Assembly (NCBI RefSeq): GCF_001904615.1
Contig: NZ_MRBY01000015.1
Location: 18,077-82,076, forward strand
DNA: 64,000 nt
Direction: 5' to 3'
From: [Limnothrix rosea] IAM M-220
GTDB lineage: Bacteria > Cyanobacteriota > Cyanobacteriia > Cyanobacteriales > MRBY01
Below the pieces are notes generated by a model that did no database searches, was not told the origin of the DNA, and was given only the letters and a program-made list of their open reading frames with translations. The position numbers were made by a program, and so were the translations under genes. Positions within the stretch are counted from its first letter, which is position 1; every line of letters begins with the position of its first letter. This document shows positions 47,236 through 56,833 of the stretch, piece by piece.

Positions 47236-47526
47236 AAGTCAGTTCGGTATTCACCGCCATAAATGTAGACTTTATGAGATGCACATTAAAAATTCACGTT
47301 AAGTTCATTTTCCGTGTTCCTGATTCACCACACCATTGTTTATTTACGGAACTTTGGTCGGTCTAAAATATTCGGCTGCGGGCAAATCCCCTGAGTAATT
47401 TGCTGGCTGAGATTTCAAAAGCGACAATAAGAACCTACGTAGATGCGCCAAAAAGCTGATTTCATGATGTCAAAATCTTGCTATGAGGCCTTAGGCGATC
47501 GCCACCGCTATATAGTTTATCGCCCT

Positions 47527-48444
47527 TTAAAGCTGCTGACGCAACTCGCGCGTAACTTGTGCCCAACCGGTTTGACCCTGCTGGGTATACAGAAGTAAAG
47601 CATAGTCTAATAAGGGTTGTGCGGCACTTTGCCGTTCGTTACGAATTAAAATTTTTGCGGCCGCGAGGTATGCATTGGCATAATTTGGGTCGATCTGACT
47701 GGCGGTACGGAAAGATGTGAGGGCGGCTTCTGAGTTACCACGGGCTGCGGCGATACGTCCTTGTAGGTAATGGGCTGTTGCTAAACGGGAATTGCGACTG
47801 AGTACTTCGTTAGTCAGGGTTGTGGCTTCTTTGAGGCGATCGCCATTGAGATACACTTCAGCTAGTTGTAGGGAAGCTTCATTTAGTTCAGGGGTGAGGC
47901 GACGGGCTGTTTCCCAAGCCTGAACAGCGGCTTCCACACGACCAAATTGCCGATGGATGAGACCAAGATTGTAGTGGGCAAGGGCAAGGTTTGGTTCAAT
48001 GGCGATCGCCAGCTCTAGATATTGCTGCGCTTGGGACCAGTTTTGGACATCGGTCAAAATCCCCCCCACACTGGCATACCCAAGGGCAAAATTAGGCTGG
48101 AGCACAACCGTCTGGTAAAAGGCATTGGCAGCTCCCTGTAAATCACCCGATTGCCTCAGTGCTAAACCAAGATTGTAATGGGCTTGCCACAGGGCGGGAT
48201 CAAGGGCGATCGCCTCATTAAACAACCGAATCCCTTGGGAGAGTTGTCCCTGCTGCACCTGCTGTAAACCTTGGGACATTTTCTCCTTTGCCGCCGGCGT
48301 TGTCGGGGTAATTACCGGGAAAGAACTACTTTGCTTTACTTGGGGCGATCGCCCTTCTGCCGCGAGGGGAAACATTACCAGACCCAGAAAAAAGAAATAA
48401 CAACCTAGGCGAAAAAGATTACGAGAAATGAATAGATCTATCAC
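47527..48444 (-). CDS. Secreted or membrane-anchored TPR protein
   Basis: A 305-residue protein with an N-terminal hydrophobic segment (FRLGCYFFFLGLVMFPLAAEG) acting as signal or anchor, then six or so TPRs of 34 residues (for example ALWQAHYNLGLALRQSGDL and ALAHYNLGLIHRQFGRVE). It is probably a periplasmic scaffold; partners are unknown. It is divergent from the EF-G-like gene and lies 290 bases upstream of sigF on the same strand. Confidence 0.82.
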   Translation of the reverse strand: MIDLFISRNLFRLGCYFFFLGLVMFPLAAEGRSPQVKQSSSFPVITPTTPAAKEKMSQGLQQVQQGQLSQGIRLFNEAIALDPALWQAHYNLGLALRQSGDLQGAANAFYQTVVLQPNFALGYASVGGILTDVQNWSQAQQYLELAIAIEPNLALAHYNLGLIHRQFGRVEAAVQAWETARRLTPELNEASLQLAEVYLNGDRLKEATTLTNEVLSRNSRLATAHYLQGRIAAARGNSEAALTSFRTASQIDPNYANAYLAAAKILIRNERQSAAQPLLDYALLLYTQQGQTGWAQVTRELRQQL

Positions 48445-48692
48445 AAGATTTACAGATGTTTATTGAACTTTAAAATCAGTCCGACATACCTTACAAGACA
48501 TATCGATTTTAGTCAGTCAGCCCCCAAATACAGCTAGTCTGACAACAGATCAAGGCAGTGACCATAACCGATCCCCAATGATGAATAGACCACGCACTGG
48601 TAAATTTGCTGTCCTTGCCGTTAGAGAATTTCGCGATAACTTTTTCTAACATAGCCTTCGTTATTACATCCAAAAAATAGGGTTTTAAAAAT

Positions 48693-50714
48693 ATGAATAA
48701 GCCGATAAAAAACATTCGTAATATCGCGATCATTGGCCCCTACTCTTCAGGTAAAACAACTCTCCTCGAAAGTCTACTTTTTGTCACCGAAAAAATCACT
48801 CGCAAAGGTTCTATTACCCAACACAATACGGTTGGCGACAGCAGTCAAGAAGCCCGCGATCGCACCATGAGCGTTGAGGTATCCGTTGCCAGTACAAATC
48901 ACGCAGATATCGATCTCACCTTTTTAGACTGTCCCGGTTCCATCGAATTTCTTCAGGAAACTTACAATGCCCTTGTGGGAGTAGGTACTGCCATTATCGT
49001 GTGCGAGCCGGAAACTGAGCGCATTCTAACCCTTGCGCCCCTATTTAAATTTTTAGATGATTGGGATATTCCCCACCTTGTTTTCATTAACAAGATGGAT
49101 CGGGCGAAAAATAATTTCCTCGACATTCTCGATGCCCTAAAGCAAGCCTCTAGCCGTCCCCTTGTGCCCCAGCAATATCCGATTCGCAAAGATCGGGAAT
49201 TGATTGGCTTTATTGATCTTGTGTCGGAACAGGCTTACCATTACCATCCCGACTCGCCCGCTGATCCCGTGCCGTTTCCTGCCGAACTGAAAGTTGAAGA
49301 GCAGATTACCCGCGAGGAAATGCTCGAAACGCTCGCTGATTTTGATGATGAGCTATTAGAAAAACTCCTTGAGGAAATTGCGCCATCATCTGAAGAAATT
49401 CTCCAAGATCTCCGCAAAGAACTTAGTGCTGATCAAGTTGTGCCCGTTATGTTTGGTATTGCCGACCAAGACTACGGCATTCGTCCTTTACTCGATGCCC
49501 TTGTTAAGGAGGCTCCAGCTCCGCCCGTCACGGCTAGTCGTCGTCAACTTAGAGCCAAAGAAAACGACACGATTGTTCAAGTTCTCAAAAACTTCTACAC
49601 GCCCCAAGGTGGCAAATTATCCCTTGTCAGAGTGTGGCAAGGTGAACTGACTGAGGGCATGCTCCTCAATGGCGATCGCCCGGGGGGCATTTATCGTTTA
49701 ATGGGTGCGCACCAACAGGCGATCCAAACGGCGGTCACGGGTGAAATTGTTGCTTTGGCACGGATGGAATCGATTACTGTGGGCGATACCCTTAGTCGCA
49801 GTGGTGAAGTGAAAGATCTACGCAAAGCTGAGATTATGCAGCCAGTCTACGCCTTGGCGATCGCCCCCGAACGGCGCAAAGACGAAGTAAAACTCAGTGC
49901 CGCCCTCGGCAAACTCATTGACGAAGATCCATCACTAGCTTGGGAACAGCACGGCGATACCCATGAGGTAATCCTTTGGGGACAAGGGGATATCCACCTC
50001 CAGGTCGCTTTAGATCGCCTAAACCGCAAATACAATATCCCGATGTCCACCCAGATGCCCAAAGTGCCCTACAAAGAAACCATTCGTAAAAGCGGCCATT
50101 CCCACGGACGCTATAAGCATCAAAGCGGTGGTCATGGCGCATTTGGTGATGTTCACCTCGACATTAAACCCCTATCGCGGGGCGGCGGCTTCCAATTTCA
50201 CCAGAGTATTGTCGGTGGCGTTGTGCCGAAACAATATATTCCCGGCGTTGAAATGGGCGTAAAGGATTCTTTGCAGCGGGGGCCCTTGGGTTATCCCGTG
50301 GTCGATGTGGATGTCACCCTCACCAATGGCTCCTACCACTCTGTTGATAGTTCTGAACAGGCGTTTAAACAAGCTGCCCGCATCGCCATGACCGAGGGAA
50401 TGCAAAATTGCGATCCCCAATTGCTCGAACCGATTTTGACGATTAATCTCTATATTCCCAATGAGTTCACCTCGAATGCTTTGCAATTGGTCAGTGGTAA
50501 GCGGGGTCAAATCCTTGGCTATGAAAGTGCGATGGACTGGCAAGGTTGGGATCACATTACAGCCCATTTCCCGATCGCCGAAATGCATAATCTCATTATT
50601 GAGCTGCGATCGCTGACTTTCGGAGTGGGCTTCTTTGATTGGCAATATGACCATCTGCAGGAAGTGCCAGAAAAGGTCTCGGAGAAAATTTTGTCCCATA
50701 ACGGCTCGGACTAA
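48693..50714 (+). CDS. Elongation factor G-like GTPase (EF-G paralogue)
   Basis: A 673-residue translational GTPase with G1 GPYSSGKTT at about 14-22, G3 DCPG, G4 NKMD, followed by EF-G domains II to V (for example GDIHLQVALDRLNRKYNI and GHGAFGDVHLDIKPL). Its P-loop differs from canonical FusA (AHIDAGKTT), and it lacks the conserved switch sequence of the housekeeping factor, so it belongs to the EF-G-like paralogues whose role in translation or ribosome recycling is unclear. No ribosomal protein genes are adjacent. Confidence 0.88.
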   Translation: MNKPIKNIRNIAIIGPYSSGKTTLLESLLFVTEKITRKGSITQHNTVGDSSQEARDRTMSVEVSVASTNHADIDLTFLDCPGSIEFLQETYNALVGVGTAIIVCEPETERILTLAPLFKFLDDWDIPHLVFINKMDRAKNNFLDILDALKQASSRPLVPQQYPIRKDRELIGFIDLVSEQAYHYHPDSPADPVPFPAELKVEEQITREEMLETLADFDDELLEKLLEEIAPSSEEILQDLRKELSADQVVPVMFGIADQDYGIRPLLDALVKEAPAPPVTASRRQLRAKENDTIVQVLKNFYTPQGGKLSLVRVWQGELTEGMLLNGDRPGGIYRLMGAHQQAIQTAVTGEIVALARMESITVGDTLSRSGEVKDLRKAEIMQPVYALAIAPERRKDEVKLSAALGKLIDEDPSLAWEQHGDTHEVILWGQGDIHLQVALDRLNRKYNIPMSTQMPKVPYKETIRKSGHSHGRYKHQSGGHGAFGDVHLDIKPLSRGGGFQFHQSIVGGVVPKQYIPGVEMGVKDSLQRGPLGYPVVDVDVTLTNGSYHSVDSSEQAFKQAARIAMTEGMQNCDPQLLEPILTINLYIPNEFTSNALQLVSGKRGQILGYESAMDWQGWDHITAHFPIAEMHNLIIELRSLTFGVGFFDWQYDHLQEVPEKVSEKILSHNGSD

Positions 50715-50887
50715 AAATTTTTCATTTTTTTCCTGATTGCACCGCCCATCGCCACGAATAACGAAGTGGTAGATGCACCCGAACTCGCTCCTAAATTTTA
50801 AATTTGGGGGCAGTTTTTTTTGTCAATTTTTTGGAATCCCTTGGATATGGGATGAAGCTGTGGAAGCATAACCGAATTTTATGACCC

Positions 50888-51472
50888 ATGAATTTTAAGC
50901 TTTTTCGTAATCCTGTTCGTCTTTGCAAAATTGGGACGATCGCCCTCATCTCCAGTACCAGTCTTGCCCTCAGCGCCATTTACCTTGACGGTAGCCGCAG
51001 CGCGATTCAAACGGCTGATTATGCGATTGTCTACGGTAATAAAGTTCATCCCAATGGCGCACCATCCCAAAGATTACAAGCACGGCTAGATCGGGCGATC
51101 GCCCTACACCAGAACGACAAGGTCAAAAAAGTCATGGTGAGTGGTGGCTTTGGTAAAGAAGGCCATGACGAAGCGATTGTTATGGCAAAATACCTAGAAG
51201 AAAAGGGTATTCCCAGTGATGAAATTGTGATTGATTCCTTAGGTAACAATAGTCATCTCACAGCGGTAAATGCGGCTGAGCTACTAGACACGGACAGCTC
51301 TGTGATTGCCGTCTCTCAGGTCTATCATCTTTCCCGCGCCAAACTTTCCCTTCGTAATAATGGCTTCCAAAAAGTGGGTTCAGCTCACCCTCCGATTTTT
51401 GAAAGATTCGATGTGTATTCTTCTCTGCGGGAAGTACCAGCATGGCTAAAATACTGGATTAGTGGCCATTAA
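50888..51472 (+). CDS. YdcF/DUF218-family membrane protein
   Basis: A 194-residue protein with an N-terminal membrane segment (TIALISSTSLALSAIYLDG) and a DUF218/ElyC-SanA-YdcF domain: ADYAIVYGNKVHPNGAPSQRLQARLDRAI, VMVSGGFGKEGHDEA, and IAVSQVYHLSRAKLSL. Family members are linked to cell-envelope polysaccharide or vancomycin-sensitivity phenotypes in Escherichia coli, with uncertain chemistry. It is a single gene after the EF-G paralogue. Confidence 0.87.
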   Translation: MNFKLFRNPVRLCKIGTIALISSTSLALSAIYLDGSRSAIQTADYAIVYGNKVHPNGAPSQRLQARLDRAIALHQNDKVKKVMVSGGFGKEGHDEAIVMAKYLEEKGIPSDEIVIDSLGNNSHLTAVNAAELLDTDSSVIAVSQVYHLSRAKLSLRNNGFQKVGSAHPPIFERFDVYSSLREVPAWLKYWISGH

Positions 51473-51691
51473 ATCAGTTTTGCCGCAAGGTTGTATGGTC
51501 GAAACTATCAACACTAAAACAGAAGAGGAGATGGAGATAAAGGAGCAAAATATGTTCCTCACCTAGCTTCGATCGACACCGACACACTGGGAAATCTCCT
51601 TTCACCCCATCCCCCACTCTCCCCTTCACCCTGTCACCGCTTTACTCAAACTTAGGTTGACGAAAAAACGGCGATCGCCCACAACCCAGCC

Positions 51692-51719
51692 AAAAAAAAA
51701 AACAGCCATTTAATGACTG
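51692..51719 (-). terminator. Intrinsic terminator of the 51766 gene
   Basis: On the minus strand CAGTCAT (51719-51713) pairs with ATGGCTG (51709-51703), one T-G wobble, followed by eleven T (51702-51692). Confidence 0.8.
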
Positions 51720-51765
51720 CTTTTAAACTTAATTAAACAGACGAAGAGAAATATAAAAAGACCTT

Positions 51766-51999
51766 CTAGAAGCCACCGAATAAAATAATTTCCACCGCTG
51801 AAGCAAAGGCTGCACCAAGTAAAAAATAGTTCCAGAGCCAGCCAGTCATACGCTTTTCACCTAACTTACTTGTTTTGTTGCCCCCCGTAAAAAATAAAGA
51901 CCATGCCTGAGTTGCAGTGATCGTTGCGCCGGTAAAGTCTTCTTGGAAAACAACGGGGGTTGAAGCACTTGCCGGAGTGTAATGAGTTCCTTGAGCCAT
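51766..51999 (-). CDS. Small single-helix membrane protein, unknown
   Basis: A 77-residue protein with a polar N-terminal region (TGATITATQAWSLFFTGG), a basic patch (KTSKLGEKR) and a C-terminal membrane helix (WNYFLLGAAFASAVEIILFGG). It looks like a small thylakoid or photosystem accessory protein, but I do not recognise it. The ATG at 51999 has AGGAA twelve bases upstream; an in-frame ATG ten codons earlier is possible. It has its own terminator, so it is a well-defined single gene. Confidence 0.7.
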   Translation of the reverse strand: MAQGTHYTPASASTPVVFQEDFTGATITATQAWSLFFTGGNKTSKLGEKRMTGWLWNYFLLGAAFASAVEIILFGGF

Positions 52000-52077
52000 G
52001 GGGAATTTAGTTCCTGAAATGAGCGACATCCACAGTGTAACGAATTATTACAAACCTAGGGTTGTGAATTGACTAAA

Positions 52078-52265
52078 TAACGTCAGTTATAGATAAGAAT
52101 GTAGCCAAAATTCTTTAGAGAAAAGGAGACACGGGAAAGCAACGAAAATTTGCATCTTTTGAAAGCTCGTATTGTTTGAATAGATGAGTAGAAACATCTC
52201 CCTATCTCTCGCTCTCCCATTCACCGCGTCGTACTTCCGAGCATTCTTAAGCAAAACTCACGTTA
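52078..52265 (+). mobile_element. MITE-like dispersed repeat, copy 2 (188 bp)
   Basis: Starts TAACGTCAGTTATAG and ends AAAACTCACGTTA, with imperfect terminal inverted repeats and TA at both ends. Apart from a deletion of about 16 bases it aligns along its whole length with the reverse complement of copy 1, including GTAGCCAAA-x-TTCTTTAGAG and CATTCACCGCGTCGTACTTC. No ORF of note lies in it. Confidence 0.85.
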
Positions 52266-52415
52266 TTTAATTACTGAGATTGATTAGTGTAACAGCGACC
52301 CTTAGGGGTTGAAGTTGTATTACTTTTTCGTGAAGACAGACTGACATTCCCTTGCGAAAAAATTGTTCAAGTTAAAATTAGACAGTTAAATATCAGATTC
52401 GACTGGAGAAACCCA

Positions 52416-53186
52416 TTGGAAATCTCAGAAAAATATCGACAACCTTTAGAATGCAGTGCTTGTGCTGATAGTGTCGGATTAGACTTTGATTTCACGATGG
52501 CATTTCAGCCGATTGTCAATACAAAAAACCAAGAAATTTTTGCCTACGAAGCTTTAGTAAGGGGCATTAATAATGAGCCAGCAGGTGTCGTTTTTGAGCA
52601 GGTCAATGGTGATAATCTCTACCGATTTGATCAATGTTGCCGAACCAAGGCGATTAAGCTTGCTGCGGATTTATCTATGCCGACGCTCCTCAGCATTAAT
52701 TTCATGCCAAATGCTGTATACCAACCGGAGTTGTGTATTCGTACCACACTCAATGCGGCGGAGACTTATGGCTTTCCCATTGAAAATATTATTTTTGAGA
52801 TTACGGAAAGTGAAAAAGTGGAAGATTTAGAGCATCTAAAAAAGATTGTTGCCTACTACCGTGATCGGGGTTTTAAGACGGCTATTGATGATTTTGGGGC
52901 TGGCTATGCAGGACTAAATTTACTTTCGGAAATTCGCACGGATATTGTCAAATTAGATATGGCATTAATTCGTAATATTAATGAAGATTTGGTTAGACAG
53001 GTCATTATTAAAGGTGTTTTACAGGTATGTCAGGATTTACAAACTACTGTTATTGCGGAAGGTGTAGAGACAAAGGAAGAGCTTGTAACGCTCCAGTCAT
53101 TTGGCATTGATCTTTTTCAAGGTTATTTGTTTGCAAAGCCGTTATTTCAACGACTAACGGCAGTTGATAAGATTGATTTTGATTGA
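52416..53186 (+). CDS. EAL-domain cyclic-di-GMP phosphodiesterase
   Basis: A 256-residue protein consisting of an EAL domain. The catalytic residues are visible: EAL at 45-47, the Asn of INFMPN, Glu of ITESE, the Asp pair in AIDDFGAGYAG, Lys of IVKLDM, Glu of IAEGVET and FQGYLFAKP at the end. All are intact, so cyclic-di-GMP hydrolysis is expected. A short Cys pair (ECSACAD) precedes the domain. The start is a TTG with TGGAGAA five bases before it. Confidence 0.92.
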   Translation: MEISEKYRQPLECSACADSVGLDFDFTMAFQPIVNTKNQEIFAYEALVRGINNEPAGVVFEQVNGDNLYRFDQCCRTKAIKLAADLSMPTLLSINFMPNAVYQPELCIRTTLNAAETYGFPIENIIFEITESEKVEDLEHLKKIVAYYRDRGFKTAIDDFGAGYAGLNLLSEIRTDIVKLDMALIRNINEDLVRQVIIKGVLQVCQDLQTTVIAEGVETKEELVTLQSFGIDLFQGYLFAKPLFQRLTAVDKIDFD

Positions 53187-53208
53187 TTTTGTTTTGGCTC
53201 ATAGCTCT

Positions 53209-54723
53209 TCACTGTTTTTCTTCTTGGGCTAAGTTTTTGATAATGGCATCTCGTAGTCCATTGAGGGTATATTGTTCGGCTTCGATATCGACTCGCCCAA
53301 ATATTTCTAGACAGGTTTGTGATGTTAGTGGCCCGATAGAAGCCAGTTTTATATTTTTTAGTAAGTGGCGATCGCCGCCATTTTGCTGTATTAAAGTCCA
53401 AAAGTTTTTTACTGTTTTCGAGCTAGCGAAAGTCACAATTTTAATGTGCTTATTTTGCAATGCTTGCCAGACTTCCCCGGGCACAGAGTGAGGACAGCCA
53501 GATTCATAGGCTGGTGCTTCGACGATTGTTGCACCCTGCGCCGTTAGCTCTTTGACTAAAATGTTTCGTCCGCCGGTTTCGACACGGGGAAACAGAATTT
53601 TTTGATGGTCTAAGGCTTCTGGAAAATTTTCGACTAGGGAATCTGCGACATAATCTGGCGGAATGAAGTCGGCTTTTAATCCTTCTTGTTCTAGAAATTT
53701 TGCGGTTTTCGTCCCGACTACGGCAATTTTGAGATGGCCCAATACCCGAGCGTCTTTCCCTAGAGCTCGCAATCGTCTAAAGAAGAATTCTACGCCATTG
53801 GCTGAGGTCAAAATCAACCATGAAAAAGTCTCAATCATGGCGATCGCCTGATCAAGAGGCTCCCATGTGGAAGGCTCACGAATTTCTAGGGCTGGCATTT
53901 CGAGGATATTTGCACCAATTTCGGTTAGTAATTGCCCAAACTCACTAGATTGCGATGCCGCACGGGTAATTAAAATTGTTTGGCCAGCCAAAGATGTTTC
54001 ACTAATTACACTCATATAATCCGGTCTCAGATTCACCACTTGACCCACAATAATCACACAGGGTGAAAGCTTTTTAGCAGATTGGGTTCGCTGTGTAATT
54101 GTACTTAACGTTCCTGTCCAAACCTGCTGCTCCCATAAGCCTGCCGCCTGCACCACCGCTATCGGAAAATCCGGCGATCGCCCCTCATCTTGCAAACGTT
54201 GACAAATATCACCTAATTTTCTGCCACCCATCACAAAAACCAACGTATCTAATTTTGCCAGAGCCTTCCAATCAAACGCATCAAGATTGTGGGCAGTCCC
54301 CGCAAAAAAACCAGCACTCAGTTCTTTGTGAGTTAACGGAATTCCAGCTAATAATGGTGCAGCCAAAACCGAAGAAATACCCGGCACAACTTCAAACTCA
54401 CAACCCGCCTCACTTAACGCGACAACTTCTGGGTGCGATCGCCCAAAAATATACGGATCACCCCCCTTAAGCCGCACCACTCGTTTTCCTGAGTGAGCGT
54501 GTTCCACCAATAAACGATTAATCTCTGTTTGAGGCGTACTTTTTTCACCGCCACGCTTACCCACATAAACCCGCAAACACTCTGCTGGCAATAAATCTAG
54601 TAACTGTTGCGAACCTAACGCGTCATAAATAACCACTTCCGCAGACTCAAGGAGCGATCGCCCCCATACCGTCAAAAAATCGACACTACCTAAACCTGCC
54701 CCCACCAAAAATACCTGTCCCAT
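53209..54723 (-). CDS. cobA-hemD: Fused uroporphyrinogen-III C-methyltransferase / uroporphyrinogen-III synthase
   Basis: A 504-residue bifunctional protein. Residues 1-240 form a tetrapyrrole methylase (VGAGLGSVDFLTVWG, VVRLKGGDPYIFGRS, GISSVLAAPLLAGIPLTH), converting uroporphyrinogen III to precorrin-2 for sirohaem and cobalamin. Residues 255-500 are a HemD-like domain (ILITRAASQSSEFGQLL and a C-terminal ASSKTVKNFW, SIGPLTSQTCLE) that makes uroporphyrinogen III. The same fusion occurs in many cyanobacteria and Gram-positives. The CobT-like gene at 57853 serves the same pathway but lies apart. Confidence 0.92.
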   Translation of the reverse strand: MGQVFLVGAGLGSVDFLTVWGRSLLESAEVVIYDALGSQQLLDLLPAECLRVYVGKRGGEKSTPQTEINRLLVEHAHSGKRVVRLKGGDPYIFGRSHPEVVALSEAGCEFEVVPGISSVLAAPLLAGIPLTHKELSAGFFAGTAHNLDAFDWKALAKLDTLVFVMGGRKLGDICQRLQDEGRSPDFPIAVVQAAGLWEQQVWTGTLSTITQRTQSAKKLSPCVIIVGQVVNLRPDYMSVISETSLAGQTILITRAASQSSEFGQLLTEIGANILEMPALEIREPSTWEPLDQAIAMIETFSWLILTSANGVEFFFRRLRALGKDARVLGHLKIAVVGTKTAKFLEQEGLKADFIPPDYVADSLVENFPEALDHQKILFPRVETGGRNILVKELTAQGATIVEAPAYESGCPHSVPGEVWQALQNKHIKIVTFASSKTVKNFWTLIQQNGGDRHLLKNIKLASIGPLTSQTCLEIFGRVDIEAEQYTLNGLRDAIIKNLAQEEKQ

Positions 54724-54846
54724 ATGACCTTCAAGCTAAACCACGGTATAACCTTGCGTTAAAATCAGATACTAGAACAAAATCAGACAAAAATACCTCG
54801 AAAACCTAACCTAGTCAGGTTAACGTCGAGATTCGTCATAAAGCAT

Positions 54847-55539
54847 ATGAACTCACCGATTCAGGCTGTCCAAGCACCCTACAGAGGTGGTGGTGGCGCG
54901 AACTATCGCACCCCACCGCCAGACCTACCGTCCTTACTTTTAAAAGAGCGCATCGTCTACCTTGGTTTGCCCCTCGTTTCTCCAGACGAATACAAAGACC
55001 AAATCGGTGTCGATGTCACAGAACTCATCATCGCCCAATTGCTATTTTTGCAATTCGATGATCCCGATAAGCCCATCTTTATGTACATCAACTCCACCGG
55101 TACATCTTGGTATGGCGGCGACTCCATCGGTTTTGAGACAGAAGCCTTTGCGATCTGCGACACCCTGAACTACATCACTCCGCCTGTCCACACTATTTGT
55201 CTTGGTCAGGCGATGGGAACTGCAGCCATGATTCTTGCCGCTGGTACAAAGGGTTGTCGAGCTAGCTTACCCCACTCGACTATTATTTTGCACCAAGCCC
55301 GTCAAGGCGCTCAAGGACAAGCTTCCGACATTCAAATCCGCGCAAAAGAAGTCATCGACAACAAGCGCACCATTATGGAAATGATGTCGAAATATACCGG
55401 GCAAGCGGTCGAAAAACTCGAAAAAGATACTGACCGAATGTTCTATATGACACCAGAACAAGCCCTCGAATACGGCATTATCGACAAAGTTTTGGAAAGT
55501 TCTCAGGACTTACCGACACCTGTCCCCGCCCTGTCCTAA
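54847..55539 (+). CDS. clpR: ClpR, inactive Clp protease subunit
   Basis: A 230-residue ClpP homologue in which the nucleophile is missing: the ClpP sequence GLAASMGAF aligns with GQAMGTAAM, putting Gly124 in place of the catalytic Ser, while the His region (LPHSTIILHQ) is kept. The Gly-rich N-terminus (YRGGGGANYRTPPP) is typical of ClpR. Cyanobacterial ClpR forms a mixed ring with ClpP3 and works with ClpC. It starts an operon with the next gene. Confidence 0.92.
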   Translation: MNSPIQAVQAPYRGGGGANYRTPPPDLPSLLLKERIVYLGLPLVSPDEYKDQIGVDVTELIIAQLLFLQFDDPDKPIFMYINSTGTSWYGGDSIGFETEAFAICDTLNYITPPVHTICLGQAMGTAAMILAAGTKGCRASLPHSTIILHQARQGAQGQASDIQIRAKEVIDNKRTIMEMMSKYTGQAVEKLEKDTDRMFYMTPEQALEYGIIDKVLESSQDLPTPVPALS

Positions 55540-55619
55540 AGCAATAAAAATATCACTTTCATTTTTACTGCTTTTTCGTTTACTACAGCCAAATCATCTA
55601 GAACAAGGTAAAGAAACCC

Positions 55620-56222
55620 ATGCCTATCGGTGTCCCAAAAGTTCCGTATCAAATGCCCGGTCAGCCCTATTCTGACTGGATCAATATTTATGATCGTCTC
55701 TACCGTGAGCGCATCATTTTCCTCGGTCGTGGTGTCAACGATGCTTTGGCAAACCAAATTATTGCCATCATGCTTTACCTCGACTCCGAGGATCCCAGCA
55801 AGCCGATCTATCTCTACATCAACTCCCCCGGTGGTTCTGTAACTGCGGGCTTGGCAATCTACGACACGATGAAGCACATCAAGTCTGAAGTTGTCACCAT
55901 TTGCGTGGGTCTTGCAGCTTCGATGGGTGCATTTTTGCTCTCTGCGGGTACAAAGGGTAAGCGTCTCGCACTGCCCCATGCCCGCATCATGATTCACCAA
56001 CCCCTCGGTGGTACTCAAGGTCGTCGCCAAGCGACAGATATTGAGATTGAAGCGAAGGAGATTCTCCGTATTAAGCAGCAACTCAATGAGCTAATGGCAG
56101 AGCACTCCGGCCAGACGGTTGAGAAGATCGAAAAAGATACTGATCGTGACAACTTTATGTCTGCACAGGAAGCGATGGAGTACGGTCTCATCGATAAAGT
56201 GATTGAAGATCGCCCTGTCTAA
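55620..56222 (+). CDS. clpP: ClpP protease subunit, ClpP3-type
   Basis: A 200-residue serine peptidase with the catalytic Ser101 in GLAASMGAF, His126 in IMIHQPLGG and an Asp in DTDRDNF. It starts [10 protein letters not shown], typical of cyanobacterial ClpP3, and ends at a terminator. It lies 80 bases after clpR, the usual partner, forming the essential ClpP3/R core. Confidence 0.93.
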   Translation: MPIGVPKVPYQMPGQPYSDWINIYDRLYRERIIFLGRGVNDALANQIIAIMLYLDSEDPSKPIYLYINSPGGSVTAGLAIYDTMKHIKSEVVTICVGLAASMGAFLLSAGTKGKRLALPHARIMIHQPLGGTQGRRQATDIEIEAKEILRIKQQLNELMAEHSGQTVEKIEKDTDRDNFMSAQEAMEYGLIDKVIEDRPV

Positions 56223-56266
56223 GGGGTCAAATTTTTAGATTTTTCAAACTAAATTAACGAAATAGT

Positions 56267-56304
56267 CCCCAAGTCTTTCTACCAGAGCGCTTGGGGCTTT
56301 TTTT
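56267..56304 (+). terminator. Intrinsic terminator of clpR-clpP
   Basis: CCCCAAG (56267-56273) pairs with CTTGGGG (56290-56296) across a 16-base loop, followed after one C by seven T. Confidence 0.85.
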
Positions 56305-56372
56305 ATAGATATTGCGAATAAGGATTAAAACGTTTCTTTTTCAGTGAGAATCAGAAGTTGATTGTTCGTAAA

Positions 56373-56430
56373 TTGTGCAACTAATCGAAACCCCTTCCCC
56401 CCTCCGGGAATCTTCCCCAAGGAAGGACAA
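56373..56430 (+). repeat. Fragment of a dispersed repeat, related to 62117-62172
   Basis: TTGTGCAACT, then CCCCTTCCCC and ATCTTCCCCAA followed by AGGA, parallels TTATGCAACT, CCCCTTTCGCC, ATCTTCCCCAA and AGGA inside the element at 62050-62205. It is probably a decayed copy of the same mobile repeat. Confidence 0.55.
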
Positions 56431-56475
56431 AAGCTGTCTGTATTTTTAAATCAGAGTTACGATAGGGCAATCAGG

Positions 56476-56805
56476 CTAAAGGCTGGTGCGTAAAATCCAA
56501 CCGATTAAGATACCAACTCCGGTAAAACGAACAATTTGCCAAAAGGGTTCTTGCCACTTGAGGAGCTTGCTTTCTAGCTTTAACTCAAGATCTTGAATTT
56601 TTTCGATGATTAAAGAAAGTTCTGTTTTGAGGGATTCCTGCTTAACGATATGTTCAGCCTGATCCAAAATTTCTAGTTGAGATTCTCTCAATTCGGCGAT
56701 TTCTTGTGTCGCGTCACAAATTTCTTGATATCGCAACTTCAAAGACTCTAATTCTTGCTCGACATCGGCGATCGCCATCTCAAGTTCAGAGTCTGGAAAA
56801 TCCAT
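56476..56805 (-). CDS. Coiled-coil protein with C-terminal membrane anchor
   Basis: A 109-residue protein. Residues 1-85 are an uninterrupted heptad-rich, acidic coiled coil (for example MAIADVEQELESLKLRYQEI), and the C-terminus is a membrane helix (IVRFTGVGILIGWILRTSL). It looks like a tail-anchored structural protein. I recognise no family. It is a single gene next to tRNA-Leu on the same strand. Confidence 0.65.
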   Translation of the reverse strand: MDFPDSELEMAIADVEQELESLKLRYQEICDATQEIAELRESQLEILDQAEHIVKQESLKTELSLIIEKIQDLELKLESKLLKWQEPFWQIVRFTGVGILIGWILRTSL

Positions 56806-56833
56806 AATAAAAGGATTAGTTAATCTAAAAAAA

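Noticed and set aside
48509..48733. 74-codon minus ORF overlapping the EF-G-like gene start
   Set aside because: It covers the ribosome-binding region and first codons of a certain gene and has no upstream signals.
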